Shown in pieces: positions 21,866-28,775 of a stretch of DNA of 34,441 bases. Position 1 is the stretch's first letter. Every line of letters begins with the position of its first letter. Source of the DNA: Hyphomicrobiales bacterium (lineage in GTDB: Bacteria > Pseudomonadota > Alphaproteobacteria > Rhizobiales > Beijerinckiaceae); NCBI GenBank assembly GCA_947455725.1, contig CANGPL010000027.1:1-34441 (forward strand). Direction: 5' to 3'. A program made the translations under genes and the position numbers. The notes under the pieces are model-generated. The model made no database searches and was not told the DNA's origin. It saw only the letters and a program-made list of their open reading frames with translations.

Positions 21866-21917
21866 GGACCGCGAGCCTCCCGGCTCGCATTCATGCGCGG
21901 CAGGAGCCGCGCGGTCC
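21866..21917. repeat. GC-rich nested hairpin cluster
   Basis: An 8-base outer pair, GGACCGCG (21866-21873) with CGCGGTCC (21910-21917), encloses CGAGCC-TCCC-GGCTCG and GCGCGGC-AGGA-GCCGCGC. The inner stems share bases with the outer stem, so the folds compete. It is too short and lacks the arms for a tRNA. It may be a second type of mobile palindromic repeat or a terminator-like structure; no T-run follows. Confidence 0.55.
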
Positions 21918-21963
21918 ACCAGTGCACATTCAACGCAATTAATGACGCACCCCCATCAAAATG

Positions 21964-21981
21964 TGTAAATCTAGATTGACA
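21964..21981. promoter_or_regulatory. PpsR/CrtJ-type operator before bchG
   Basis: TGTAAATCTAGATTGACA is an exact TGT-N12-ACA match centred 38 bases ahead of the bchG ATG. Further TGACA half-sites occur at 21977-21981 and 21990-21994. A longer palindrome, TGACAT-N15-ATGTCA (21990-22016), runs into the start codon. The site predicts PpsR control of the bchG operon. Confidence 0.75.
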
Positions 21982-22010
21982 TAAAATTCTGACATGCCAA
22001 ATTGCCGGTC

Positions 22011-22922
22011 ATGTCACAATCGATCGCCCGGCCTAAAGAGCTTAATGTTCCGGCCCTCGCTTCCATTCTCGAGCTTTTAAAGCCGATTACTTGGTTTGCA
22101 CCGATGTGGGCCTTTGGCTGCGGCATCGTCTCGTCCGGCGCGCCTGTCTTAGATAATCTTGGTATGCTCGTTTTGGGCGTTTTGCTGTCCGGCCCCTTGG
22201 TGTGCGGCACGAGCCAGGCGGTCAATGATTGGTATGATCGGCATGTGGACGCAATCAATGAGCCCAATCGGCCTATTCCCTCGGGGCGTATTCCTGGCCG
22301 TTGGGGCATCAATATCGGTCTGATCTGGTCGGGCCTCTCTTTATTGGTTGCGGCTGAAATCGGACCTACGGTTTTTTTCGCCGCCCTTTTCGGGATGGCT
22401 GCGGCGTGGGCCTATAGTATGCCGCCGCTCCGTTTCAAGAAAAATGGCTGGCTCGGCAATAGCGCGGTTGCGATTTGTTACGAAGGGCTGCCTTGGTTTA
22501 CGGGCGCCGCCATCATGATGCATGGCGTGCCCTCAAACGCGATTATGGCCTTGGCTTTGCTTTATAGCATTGGTGCGCATGGCATCATGACGCTCAATGA
22601 TTTCAAATCCGTCGAAGGCGATCGCGAGATGGGCCTCATGTCCCTTCCCGTCCAACTCGGTGTTACGAATGCGGCAAGACTTGCGTGCATTGTTATGGCT
22701 GTGCCGCAACTCGTCGTCATCGGCTTGTTGATCCGCTGGGATAAGCCGTTTCATGCGCTTGCGGTTTCGGCGCTCTTGGTTGCGCAATTCATTCTGATGA
22801 GGCGATTGCTGAAAGACCCCAAGAAGGAAGCGGCTTTTTATAACGCGACTGGCACAACGCTTTATGTCATCGGCATGTTGATAAGCGCCTTTGCCGTTCG
22901 TACCACGATAGGAGGCCTATAA
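22011..22922 (+). CDS. bchG: Bacteriochlorophyll synthase (prenyltransferase)
   Basis: A 303-residue UbiA-family membrane enzyme that esterifies bacteriochlorophyllide a with geranylgeranyl diphosphate (phytyl after BchP). LKPITWFAPMWAFGCG is the typical start, and the prenyl-diphosphate site is NDWYDRHVDAINEPNRPIPS. About eight to nine membrane helices are present. I take the ATG at 22011; a TTG at 22002 in the same frame would add three residues. Neither has a strong ribosome site. Its stop overlaps the next start by 1 base, and it is the first gene of the bchG-orf-bchP-tspO operon. Confidence 0.96.
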   Translation: MSQSIARPKELNVPALASILELLKPITWFAPMWAFGCGIVSSGAPVLDNLGMLVLGVLLSGPLVCGTSQAVNDWYDRHVDAINEPNRPIPSGRIPGRWGINIGLIWSGLSLLVAAEIGPTVFFAALFGMAAAWAYSMPPLRFKKNGWLGNSAVAICYEGLPWFTGAAIMMHGVPSNAIMALALLYSIGAHGIMTLNDFKSVEGDREMGLMSLPVQLGVTNAARLACIVMAVPQLVVIGLLIRWDKPFHALAVSALLVAQFILMRRLLKDPKKEAAFYNATGTTLYVIGMLISAFAVRTTIGGL

Positions 22923-24268
22923 TGTCATCAAAGGGACTTGGCTGGCTAGGTATTGTTCGACTGGGTCTCGTCCAGACCTCGATCGGTGCGATTGTTGTTT
23001 TATGCACATCAACGATTAACCGATTAATGGTGGTCGAATATGCCCTACCGGCTCTCGTGCCGGGCATATTGGTGACATGGCATTATTTACTGCAAATCAT
23101 GCGCCCCCGCTGGGGCCATGGCTCTGATGTTGGCGGTCGTCGAACGCCTTGGATCATTGGCGGTATGGCCATTCTCGCACTGGGTGGTTTTATCTCCGCA
23201 CTCGCAATCAGCGTTATGGCCTATAACATGGTGCTGGGCCTGATCGTTGCCGCCATCGCCTTCACCTTGATTGGAACAGGCGTTGGTGCCGCAGGAACCT
23301 CTCTTCTCGTACTGCTTGCCAAAAGCGTCGAGAAAGAACGCCGTGCAGCAGCCGCGACCATTGTCTGGATCATGATGATTGCAGGCTTTGTGGTAACCGC
23401 TGGCTTTATCGGCAAATATCTCAATCCGTTTTCGCTCGAACGTCTAACGCTTGCAGCAGGCTTTGTTTGCGCGGGTGGCTTTGTTTTATCCTGCTTAGCG
23501 ATTTTCCGTTTAGAGCGTTCAGCGCTCCCCGATGTGAAACCAGAACAAACGCAAGAAAAGCCGGAATTTCGCGGCGCGCTGAAAGAAGTGTGGCAAGATC
23601 AAATCGCACGTCGCTTTGCCATCTTCGTATTCGTTTCGATGCTCGCCTATAGCGCGCAAGAATTGGTGCTTGAGCCCTTCGGCGCCTTGGTGTTCGACAT
23701 GAGCCCCTCGCAAACGGCACTGCTTGGCGGCGCGCAACATGGGGGTGCGTTGACGGGCATGATCCTTGTCGGATTGCTCGCGACGCTGTGGAGCAAATCG
23801 CGTCTCATGGCGCTGCGCAACTGGATCATCATCGGCTGCGCGGGCTCGGCCCTTGCACTCGTGAATTTGGTCATCGCATCGCGCATTGGCCCTGCATGGC
23901 CGCTCGTGCCTTCGATCTTCGTGCTTGGTCTCGCCAATGGCATTTATGCGGTAGCCGCCATCGGTTCGATGTTTAATCTCGCTGCAAGCGGTGGTGAAGC
24001 GCGCGAAGGCCTGCGGATGGGATTATTCGGCGCGGCGCAAGGCGTGGCCTTTGGCATTGGCGGCTTTGCCGGATCAGGCCTTTCCGATCTCATGCGCGCT
24101 TGGCTTGGCTCGCCCGTCAGCGCCTATTCGATTGTGTTTGGCAGCGAGGCCCTTTTGTTTTTCGGAGCTGCATTGCTGGCCGCGCAAATGGGTCAAACGA
24201 GTGAGGCGCGCCGCGAAGAAATAAACTTTCAACATCAACAAACCCGAATGGAAATGAGCGGAGGATAA
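22922..24268 (+). CDS. PucC-family transporter of the bchG-bchP operon
   Basis: A 448-residue twelve-helix major-facilitator protein of the PucC/LhaA family, equivalent by position to the orf428-type gene between bchG and bchP in Rhodobacter clusters. It begins GWLGIVRLGLVQTSIGAIVV and has the family signatures STINRLMVVEYALPALVPG and LEPFGALVFDMSPSQTA. AGGAGG lies about 6 bases ahead of the ATG. Its position between the chlorophyll synthase and the reductase suggests handling of bacteriochlorophyll or its delivery to antenna complexes; the substrate is unproven. Confidence 0.92.
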   Translation: MSSKGLGWLGIVRLGLVQTSIGAIVVLCTSTINRLMVVEYALPALVPGILVTWHYLLQIMRPRWGHGSDVGGRRTPWIIGGMAILALGGFISALAISVMAYNMVLGLIVAAIAFTLIGTGVGAAGTSLLVLLAKSVEKERRAAAATIVWIMMIAGFVVTAGFIGKYLNPFSLERLTLAAGFVCAGGFVLSCLAIFRLERSALPDVKPEQTQEKPEFRGALKEVWQDQIARRFAIFVFVSMLAYSAQELVLEPFGALVFDMSPSQTALLGGAQHGGALTGMILVGLLATLWSKSRLMALRNWIIIGCAGSALALVNLVIASRIGPAWPLVPSIFVLGLANGIYAVAAIGSMFNLAASGGEAREGLRMGLFGAAQGVAFGIGGFAGSGLSDLMRAWLGSPVSAYSIVFGSEALLFFGAALLAAQMGQTSEARREEINFQHQQTRMEMSGG

Positions 24269-24271
24269 CGC

Positions 24272-25462
24272 ATGCTGGAACGCACAGTATATGACGTTGT
24301 AGTGGTTGGCGGTGGCCCATCGGGTGCGACGGCCGCCCATGATTTAGCCCGCGTTGGCCGCAATGTTGTGATGTTGGACCGCGCCGGTCGCATCAAGCCT
24401 TGCGGCGGCGCCATTCCGCCCCGCGCTATTCGCGATTTTGAAATTCCGGATGAATTGGTCGTCGCCAAAATCAATTGCGCCATGATCGTTTCACCCAAAG
24501 ATCGACGCGTCGATATGCCCGTTGATGGCAGCTATGTCGGCATGGTCGATCGCGATGTGTTTGACGAATGGCTGCGCAACCGCGCCCGTCAATCCGGCGC
24601 CGAGCGGCGCACCGGCACCTATGAGCGTTTCGAACGCGATGCCGATGGTGTGGCGGTTGTCGTCTATAAAGACGCCGAAGGCATTGAGGAACGAATCCGC
24701 GCCCGCTTGGTGATTGGTGCCGATGGCGCTTTATCCAAAGTCGCACGCGACACCGTGCGCGGTGGTGATCGCATGCCTTATGTTTTCGCCTATCATGAAA
24801 TCGTCAAATCACCCGATATCGGCACCGCCGATTTCAGCCCCGCACGGTGTGATGTGTATTATCGCGGTACGCTGTCGCCTGATTTCTATTCATGGGTCTT
24901 CCCGCATGGCGACACGATGAGCATCGGCACCGGCAGCGCGAATAAAGGCTTTTCGTTGAAAGGCTCGGTAGCTGATCTTCGCAAACTCACGGGCCTTGAT
25001 AAAACCGAAACCATCCGCAAAGAAGGCGCGCCCATTCCGTTAAAGCCGCTCAAAAAATGGGACAATGGCCGCGACGTCTTACTCGCCGGCGATGCCGCCG
25101 GTGTCGTAGCGCCTGCTTCTGGCGAAGGCATCTATTACGCCATGCTCGGCGGGCGTCTTGCGGCAGAGGCGGTTGATCTCTGCCTTGCAACCGGCGACGC
25201 CAAGGCGCTGCTCACGGCGCGCAAACGCTTTATGAAGGACCATGGCACCGTCTTTTTCGTCTTAGGAATCATGCAGCGTTTCTGGTATGGCAGTGATGGT
25301 ATGCGCGAACGCTTCGTCAAAATGTGCGAAGATAAGGACGTGCAACGCCTGACATGGGAATCCTACACCGAGAAAAAGCTGGTCCGCAAAGACCCGTTGG
25401 CTCATCTTAAGATTTTCATTAAGGATACCGCGCATCTCTTGGGTCTCGCCAAAGTAACATGA
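24272..25462 (+). CDS. bchP: Geranylgeranyl reductase
   Basis: A 396-residue flavoprotein that reduces the geranylgeranyl tail of bacteriochlorophyll to phytyl. The N-terminal FAD fold is VVVGGGPSGATAAHDLAR (11-28), followed by CGGAIPPRAI. A second FAD motif is VLLAGDAAGVVAPASGEGI near residue 270, and the C-terminal part is as in the ChlP/BchP family. A strong GGAGG ribosome site lies ahead of the ATG. It overlaps tspO by 4 bases. Confidence 0.97.
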   Translation: MLERTVYDVVVVGGGPSGATAAHDLARVGRNVVMLDRAGRIKPCGGAIPPRAIRDFEIPDELVVAKINCAMIVSPKDRRVDMPVDGSYVGMVDRDVFDEWLRNRARQSGAERRTGTYERFERDADGVAVVVYKDAEGIEERIRARLVIGADGALSKVARDTVRGGDRMPYVFAYHEIVKSPDIGTADFSPARCDVYYRGTLSPDFYSWVFPHGDTMSIGTGSANKGFSLKGSVADLRKLTGLDKTETIRKEGAPIPLKPLKKWDNGRDVLLAGDAAGVVAPASGEGIYYAMLGGRLAAEAVDLCLATGDAKALLTARKRFMKDHGTVFFVLGIMQRFWYGSDGMRERFVKMCEDKDVQRLTWESYTEKKLVRKDPLAHLKIFIKDTAHLLGLAKVT

Positions 25463-25971
25463 TCGATTTATCGGACAGCTATACACAGGCGATCATCGCC
25501 GCAGCCATAGGCGCTACCCTCGTGGGTGCCATTGGCGGCTTTCTAACCGAGATCGGTCCTTGGTATCGCTCCTTACGCAATCCGGCATGGAAGCCGCCGG
25601 ATTGGGCCTTCGGGCCGATCTGGACGGTGATTCTGGTGCTTGTGACCATTGCCGCTGCCAAAGGATGGGTAGCCGCCCCCGACGAAACAGCGCGCCAAGC
25701 CATCGTGATCAGCTTTGCCGTCAACGGCCTTCTCAATATTGGCTGGAACCTGTTTTTCTTCAAACTTCGCCGCCCCGATTGGGCGCTGATCGAAGTCGCC
25801 TTTTTATGGTTTTCGATCCTCACGATGATCATCGTTTTGCTGCCCTTTTCGGTCGAGGCCGCGCTTTACGTGGCGCCCTATCTCGTCTGGGTGTCCATCG
25901 CCGCGCTTCTGAACCGAAAAATCGTGCTTTTGAACCAGCCTTTTGGCGGGGTTGAGCCACCGCGCACCTAA
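25459..25971 (+). CDS. tspO: TspO/MBR family tryptophan-rich sensory protein
   Basis: A 170-residue membrane protein with five helices and the family motifs GPWYRSLRNPAWKPPDW and NIGWNLFFFKLRRPDWAL. In Rhodobacter, TspO binds porphyrins and lowers photosynthesis gene expression in oxygen, acting through the AppA/PpsR pathway. It is translationally coupled to bchP (ATGA). No isoprenoid isomerase gene follows bchP here, unlike in Rhodobacter; a type 2 isomerase is found further right (30668). Confidence 0.94.
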   Translation: MIDLSDSYTQAIIAAAIGATLVGAIGGFLTEIGPWYRSLRNPAWKPPDWAFGPIWTVILVLVTIAAAKGWVAAPDETARQAIVISFAVNGLLNIGWNLFFFKLRRPDWALIEVAFLWFSILTMIIVLLPFSVEAALYVAPYLVWVSIAALLNRKIVLLNQPFGGVEPPRT

Positions 25972-26064
25972 GCGCGCTTCAAAAATTCCCGCTCCCGTCT
26001 TGCCGTCCACCCGTAAGCTGTGATCCGTCGCAATCACTTGCTGACCCATGACTTTTCCTAAGGT

Positions 26065-26082
26065 TGTCAAAACAAATTGACA
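26065..26082. promoter_or_regulatory. PpsR/CrtJ-type operator, puc site 1
   Basis: TGTCAAAACAAATTGACA is an exact TGT-N12-ACA match with symmetric CAA/TTG arms, the best such site in the window. Its right half contains the TTGACA hexamer that looks like the puc -35 element. It lies 148 bases upstream of pucB. Confidence 0.82.
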
Positions 26083-26104
26083 ATTATAACTGTCATAATA
26101 TGCT
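26077..26104 (+). promoter_or_regulatory. Candidate pucBA promoter
   Basis: TTGACA (26077-26082) and TATGCT (26099-26104) are separated by 16 bases. Both hexamers fall inside PpsR-type sites, so repressor binding would cover the whole promoter. Transcription would start about 115 bases before pucB. This is a candidate without experimental support. Confidence 0.5.
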
Positions 26105-26108
26105 TACA
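26091..26108. promoter_or_regulatory. PpsR/CrtJ-type operator, puc site 2
   Basis: TGTCATAATATGCTTACA is an exact TGT-N12-ACA match, 8 bases after the end of site 1. The two centres are 26 bases apart, so the two dimers could bind side by side and cooperate. Confidence 0.75.
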
Positions 26109-26229
26109 TTCGTCGTCTTACGACAACGAACCGAAGCCCGCCCGTGCTTTGCCCGGCCGGTCTTTTTTTCGAAGACCCGCGTGCGGGTTCAGCACGAGAC
26201 TGATCGCATTACTCCATGGAGGTAGCGAT

Positions 26230-26385
26230 ATGAGCGATGATGCAAACCGCGTCTGGCCAACCGGCCTTACCCACGCGGAATCGGAGGAACTGCACAAACA
26301 CATTATCGATGGTGCCCGCGTATTCGGTGCCATCGCGCTGTTCGCGCATTTCCTTGCTTATGTTTATTCACCTTGGCTTCACTGA
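26230..26385 (+). CDS. pucB: LH2 antenna beta polypeptide
   Basis: A 51-residue antenna protein with one membrane helix. [20 protein letters not shown] is the typical LH2 beta N-terminus, and H40 in [15 protein letters not shown] is the expected bacteriochlorophyll ligand of the B850 ring. H22 and H24 lie on the cytoplasmic side. The start is set by GGAGG 7 bases ahead of the ATG. pucA follows 12 bases later. An LH1 beta would have a different end, so LH2 is favoured. Confidence 0.95.
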   Translation: MSDDANRVWPTGLTHAESEELHKHIIDGARVFGAIALFAHFLAYVYSPWLH

Positions 26386-26397
26386 GGGAGAACGGAC

Positions 26398-26622
26398 ATG
26401 AATCAAGGAAGAATGTGGACAGTCGTCAAGCCAACGGTTGGCATTCCAGTATTTCTGGGCGCCGTGGCGGTGACGTCTTTGATTGTGCACTACGCCATCT
26501 TGTCCCACACGACGTGGTTCCCAGCCTTCTTAGAAGGCGGCCACAAAAAGGTCTCGATGGAGATTCAGACAACCGTTCCGGCTGATCTGGCTCTTAAAGG
26601 CGTAGCGATCTTGAATTCCTAA
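26398..26622 (+). CDS. pucA: LH2-type antenna alpha polypeptide (LH3-like pigment pocket)
   Basis: A 74-residue antenna alpha chain. [10 protein letters not shown] at the start and [16 protein letters not shown] at the end of the helix identify it as LH2 type, with H31 as the ligand for B850 bacteriochlorophyll. Where B800-850 complexes carry Tyr44-Trp45, this chain has Phe44-Leu45, the pair known from B800-820 (LH3) of Rhodoblastus acidophilus 7050. Residue 41 is Phe, as in LH2. The C-terminus is some 20 residues longer than the usual 53-residue chain ([18 protein letters not shown] and on). The ribosome site GAGGGAG lies 7 bases ahead of the ATG. A hairpin follows the stop. Confidence 0.93.
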   Translation: MNQGRMWTVVKPTVGIPVFLGAVAVTSLIVHYAILSHTTWFPAFLEGGHKKVSMEIQTTVPADLALKGVAILNS

Positions 26623-26641
26623 TTCAAGACGATTGACGAAT

Positions 26642-26675
26642 AAGGGGTCGGGATCCAAGGGTTCCGGCCCCTTTC
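26642..26675 (+). terminator. Hairpin after pucA
   Basis: AAGGGGTCGG and CCGGCCCCTT (26642-26651 and 26664-26673) pair with one G-T wobble around a 12-base loop. Only a short T-run follows, so it may stop transcription or protect the pucBA message while allowing some read-through to pucC, as known for puc operons. Confidence 0.6.
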
Positions 26676-26785
26676 AGGCATCGGGCACCCATCGACTGAT
26701 CGTCGAACGCGACGCCTTTGCCCAAAACAGCTTAAGCCGCTCACGCGCATTTATCATTTAGGGGTGGAAAGGGACTGGCTCACCA

Positions 26786-28195
26786 ATGAACCGCGTCGGC
26801 CTGAAAATGATACAAGTATGGGCCAGCTATGGGCCACGCTTTCTTCCCTTCGCCGATGTGGCAACGAAGGAGTTGCCGCTCAGCCGTTTGCTACGTCTGT
26901 CACTCTTTCAAGTCACAGTCGGCATGGCGCTTGTCTTGCTCGTCGGCACGTTAAACCGCGTCATGATTGTCGAGTTGGATGTACCCGCCTCGCTTGTCGG
27001 CATCATGATTTCGCTGCCGCTCCTTTTCGCGCCCTTCCGCGCGCTAATCGGCTTTAAATCCGACATCCATGAATCAGCGCTTGGATGGCGAAGAGTCCCC
27101 TTTATCTTTCGCGGCACGATGATTCAATTTGGCGGCCTCGCGATTATGCCTTTCGCGCTTCTGGTGCTTTCAGGCGGCGGCGAATCCGCGCGCTATCCCG
27201 TTTGGGTGGGACAATTCGGCGCTGGCATTGCCTTTCTGCTGGTTGGCGCTGGGTTGCACACGGTGCAAACCATTGGCCTTGCGCTGGCGACCGATTTAGC
27301 GCCCACCGAATCCCAGCCCAAAGTCGTTGGGCTTATGTATGTGATGCTGCTCTTGGGTATGATTGTCAGCGCAGTTACCTTTGGTGCCGCACTTGCCGAT
27401 TTCACCCCGCTGCGCCTGATCCAAGTCATCCAAGCCTGCGCCGTCATCACCCTCGTTTTCAACAGTATCGCCGCTTGGAAGCAAGAGGGCCGACACGCGG
27501 CACGGCGAAACCCCGCCAAACAAAAACCTACGTTCAGCGAATCATGGGAGTCCTTCGCCGCCGGTGGCAATGCCGTTCGACGCCTTGTCTCGGTTGGTCT
27601 CGGCACCATGGGATTCAGCATGGCCGATGTTCTGCTTGAGCCCTATGGCGGGCAAATCCTTCATCTCAGCGTTGGTGCTACAACAAGCCTCACCGCGACC
27701 CTGGCCGCCGGTGGCCTCATCGGCCTCGCTTTGGCGTCGCGCGTCTTAAGCCGCGGAGCCGATCCCTTCCGCATGGCAAGTTACGGGGCACTTGCGGGTA
27801 TCCCAGCTTTTGTATTGGTCATTTCCTCAGCATCCTTCAATGAACCGCTTCATTTTGCATTAGGCACCCTCATGGTCGGTTTTGGTGCCGGCTTGTTCGG
27901 CCATGGTACGTTGACAGCGACGATGAATCTCGCGCCGCGCAGTCAGGTCGGCTTGGCGCTTGGTGCATGGGGCGCATCGCAAGCCGTTGCGGCAGGGCTT
28001 GCCATTGCCATTGGTGGCGTGCTGCGTGATTTAGTTTCCAATTTGCCGCTACAGGGCAATTTTGGTCCGTCAACCGGCTATATGTGCGTCTATGCGCTTG
28101 AAATTATATTGCTGATAGCGACTTTGACCGTGATGGCACCGCTTATTGGTCCCAATCGAGCGTCATCCATGCTTCGCGATGAGGCGGCTCCTTAA
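26786..28195 (+). CDS. pucC: LH2 assembly transporter PucC
   Basis: A 469-residue twelve-helix protein of the PucC/LhaA family. It starts WASYGPRFLPFADVATKELP, followed by RLLRLSLFQVTVGMALVLLVG and LNRVMIVELDVPASLVGIMI. PucC is needed for LH2 formation and probably brings bacteriochlorophyll to, or shepherds, the antenna polypeptides. It lies about 160 bases after pucA, so the three form the expected pucBAC order. Its last 4 bases overlap the convergent stop of the next gene. It is closer to LhaA (12481-13947) in sequence pattern than to the bchG-bchP paralogue. Confidence 0.93.
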   Translation: MNRVGLKMIQVWASYGPRFLPFADVATKELPLSRLLRLSLFQVTVGMALVLLVGTLNRVMIVELDVPASLVGIMISLPLLFAPFRALIGFKSDIHESALGWRRVPFIFRGTMIQFGGLAIMPFALLVLSGGGESARYPVWVGQFGAGIAFLLVGAGLHTVQTIGLALATDLAPTESQPKVVGLMYVMLLLGMIVSAVTFGAALADFTPLRLIQVIQACAVITLVFNSIAAWKQEGRHAARRNPAKQKPTFSESWESFAAGGNAVRRLVSVGLGTMGFSMADVLLEPYGGQILHLSVGATTSLTATLAAGGLIGLALASRVLSRGADPFRMASYGALAGIPAFVLVISSASFNEPLHFALGTLMVGFGAGLFGHGTLTATMNLAPRSQVGLALGAWGASQAVAAGLAIAIGGVLRDLVSNLPLQGNFGPSTGYMCVYALEIILLIATLTVMAPLIGPNRASSMLRDEAAP

Positions 28196-28557
28196 GGACT
28201 TTGTGAAAGCCAGGCCATGCATAACAGCACCCCCGCCAGCCCCGCGCTACCATGGACCAAAAGCATGGCATTGGCTTTCACCTTAGACCCGCGGCCAATA
28301 ATCGGACGAAGCAATCCGAAAAAGGCAGCAAGCGCGAGGAAGCCCGCGGCCATAGCGCCGAAATCACCGGCGGGAATGGCCTCACCCACCGGCCAGCCTT
28401 TGAGCAGGATCACGACCATCTCGAGCGATCCAAGCCCCAATAAGAAATGCAGCCCGATGAGAACCGATTTTCGCTTCCCGCGTATGAGAAGCAAGGCTAA
28501 GGCAAAACCAAGTAACATCGTGGCTAAAGGGAGTAGCATAAGCGGAAAATGCGGCAT
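28192..28557 (-). CDS. Small membrane protein of unknown function, convergent with pucC
   Basis: A 121-residue protein with four hydrophobic segments (LMLLPLATMLLGFALALLLI, then KSVLIGLHFLLGLGSLEMVV and two more). I recognise no family. The ATG at 28557 is taken as start; an in-frame TTG at 28608 would add 17 residues and neither has a clear ribosome site. The stop overlaps the end of pucC by 4 bases on the opposite strand. Good hydrophobic periodicity and tight packing against pucC argue that it is real. Upstream of it, facing right, begins the repeat protein gene, so the two are divergent across about 220 bases. Confidence 0.65.
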   Translation of the reverse strand: MPHFPLMLLPLATMLLGFALALLLIRGKRKSVLIGLHFLLGLGSLEMVVILLKGWPVGEAIPAGDFGAMAAGFLALAAFFGLLRPIIGRGSKVKANAMLLVHGSAGLAGVLLCMAWLSQSP

Positions 28558-28775
28558 GGGGATCTCGGCCAAAGGAACGCGCAACGGAACTTCGGCAACG
28601 ATAACCAAGAAAGCCGGTTTCCGGCAAGATCGGCAAATCGTCCAAGCGCAATCGCGGACTTGCCAGACCTACCATTCTATCGCAGTTTTAAGGCAAGACT
28701 TCAGTCCGCACTAACGGTAATAAGGGCGATCACACCGGCGCTCAAACTCCATCTCAACAGACAGGCGCAAATGTC

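Larger units (their letters stand above)
21633..22010. other. Gene-free region between ppsR and bchG
   Basis: This 378-base stretch holds no convincing gene. From left to right it contains a short A/T-rich spacer, the palindromic repeat copy B (21675-21828), a GC-rich hairpin cluster (21866-21917), and a PpsR-type operator (21964-21981) next to the bchG start. Short open frames through the repeat are repeat-derived. Confidence 0.8.

Noticed and set aside
21866-21922. Possible tRNA, because the cluster of stems ends in CCACCA
   Set aside because: It is only about 55 bases, with no anticodon arm or conserved T-loop bases, and its stems compete.
26398-26622. LH1 alpha (pufA) identity for the alpha chain
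   Set aside because: [10 protein letters not shown] and SHTTWFPA are LH2-type, and pufL/pufM lie elsewhere on the other strand; LH1 genes are expected next to pufL.
27085-27639. Plus-strand open frame of 184 codons within pucC
   Set aside because: It is an out-of-frame shadow of pucC with Arg-rich, low-complexity translation.
28217-28714. Plus-strand open frame opposite the small membrane gene
   Set aside because: The minus-strand frame gives a clean four-helix protein, while this one is polar and lacks a ribosome site.
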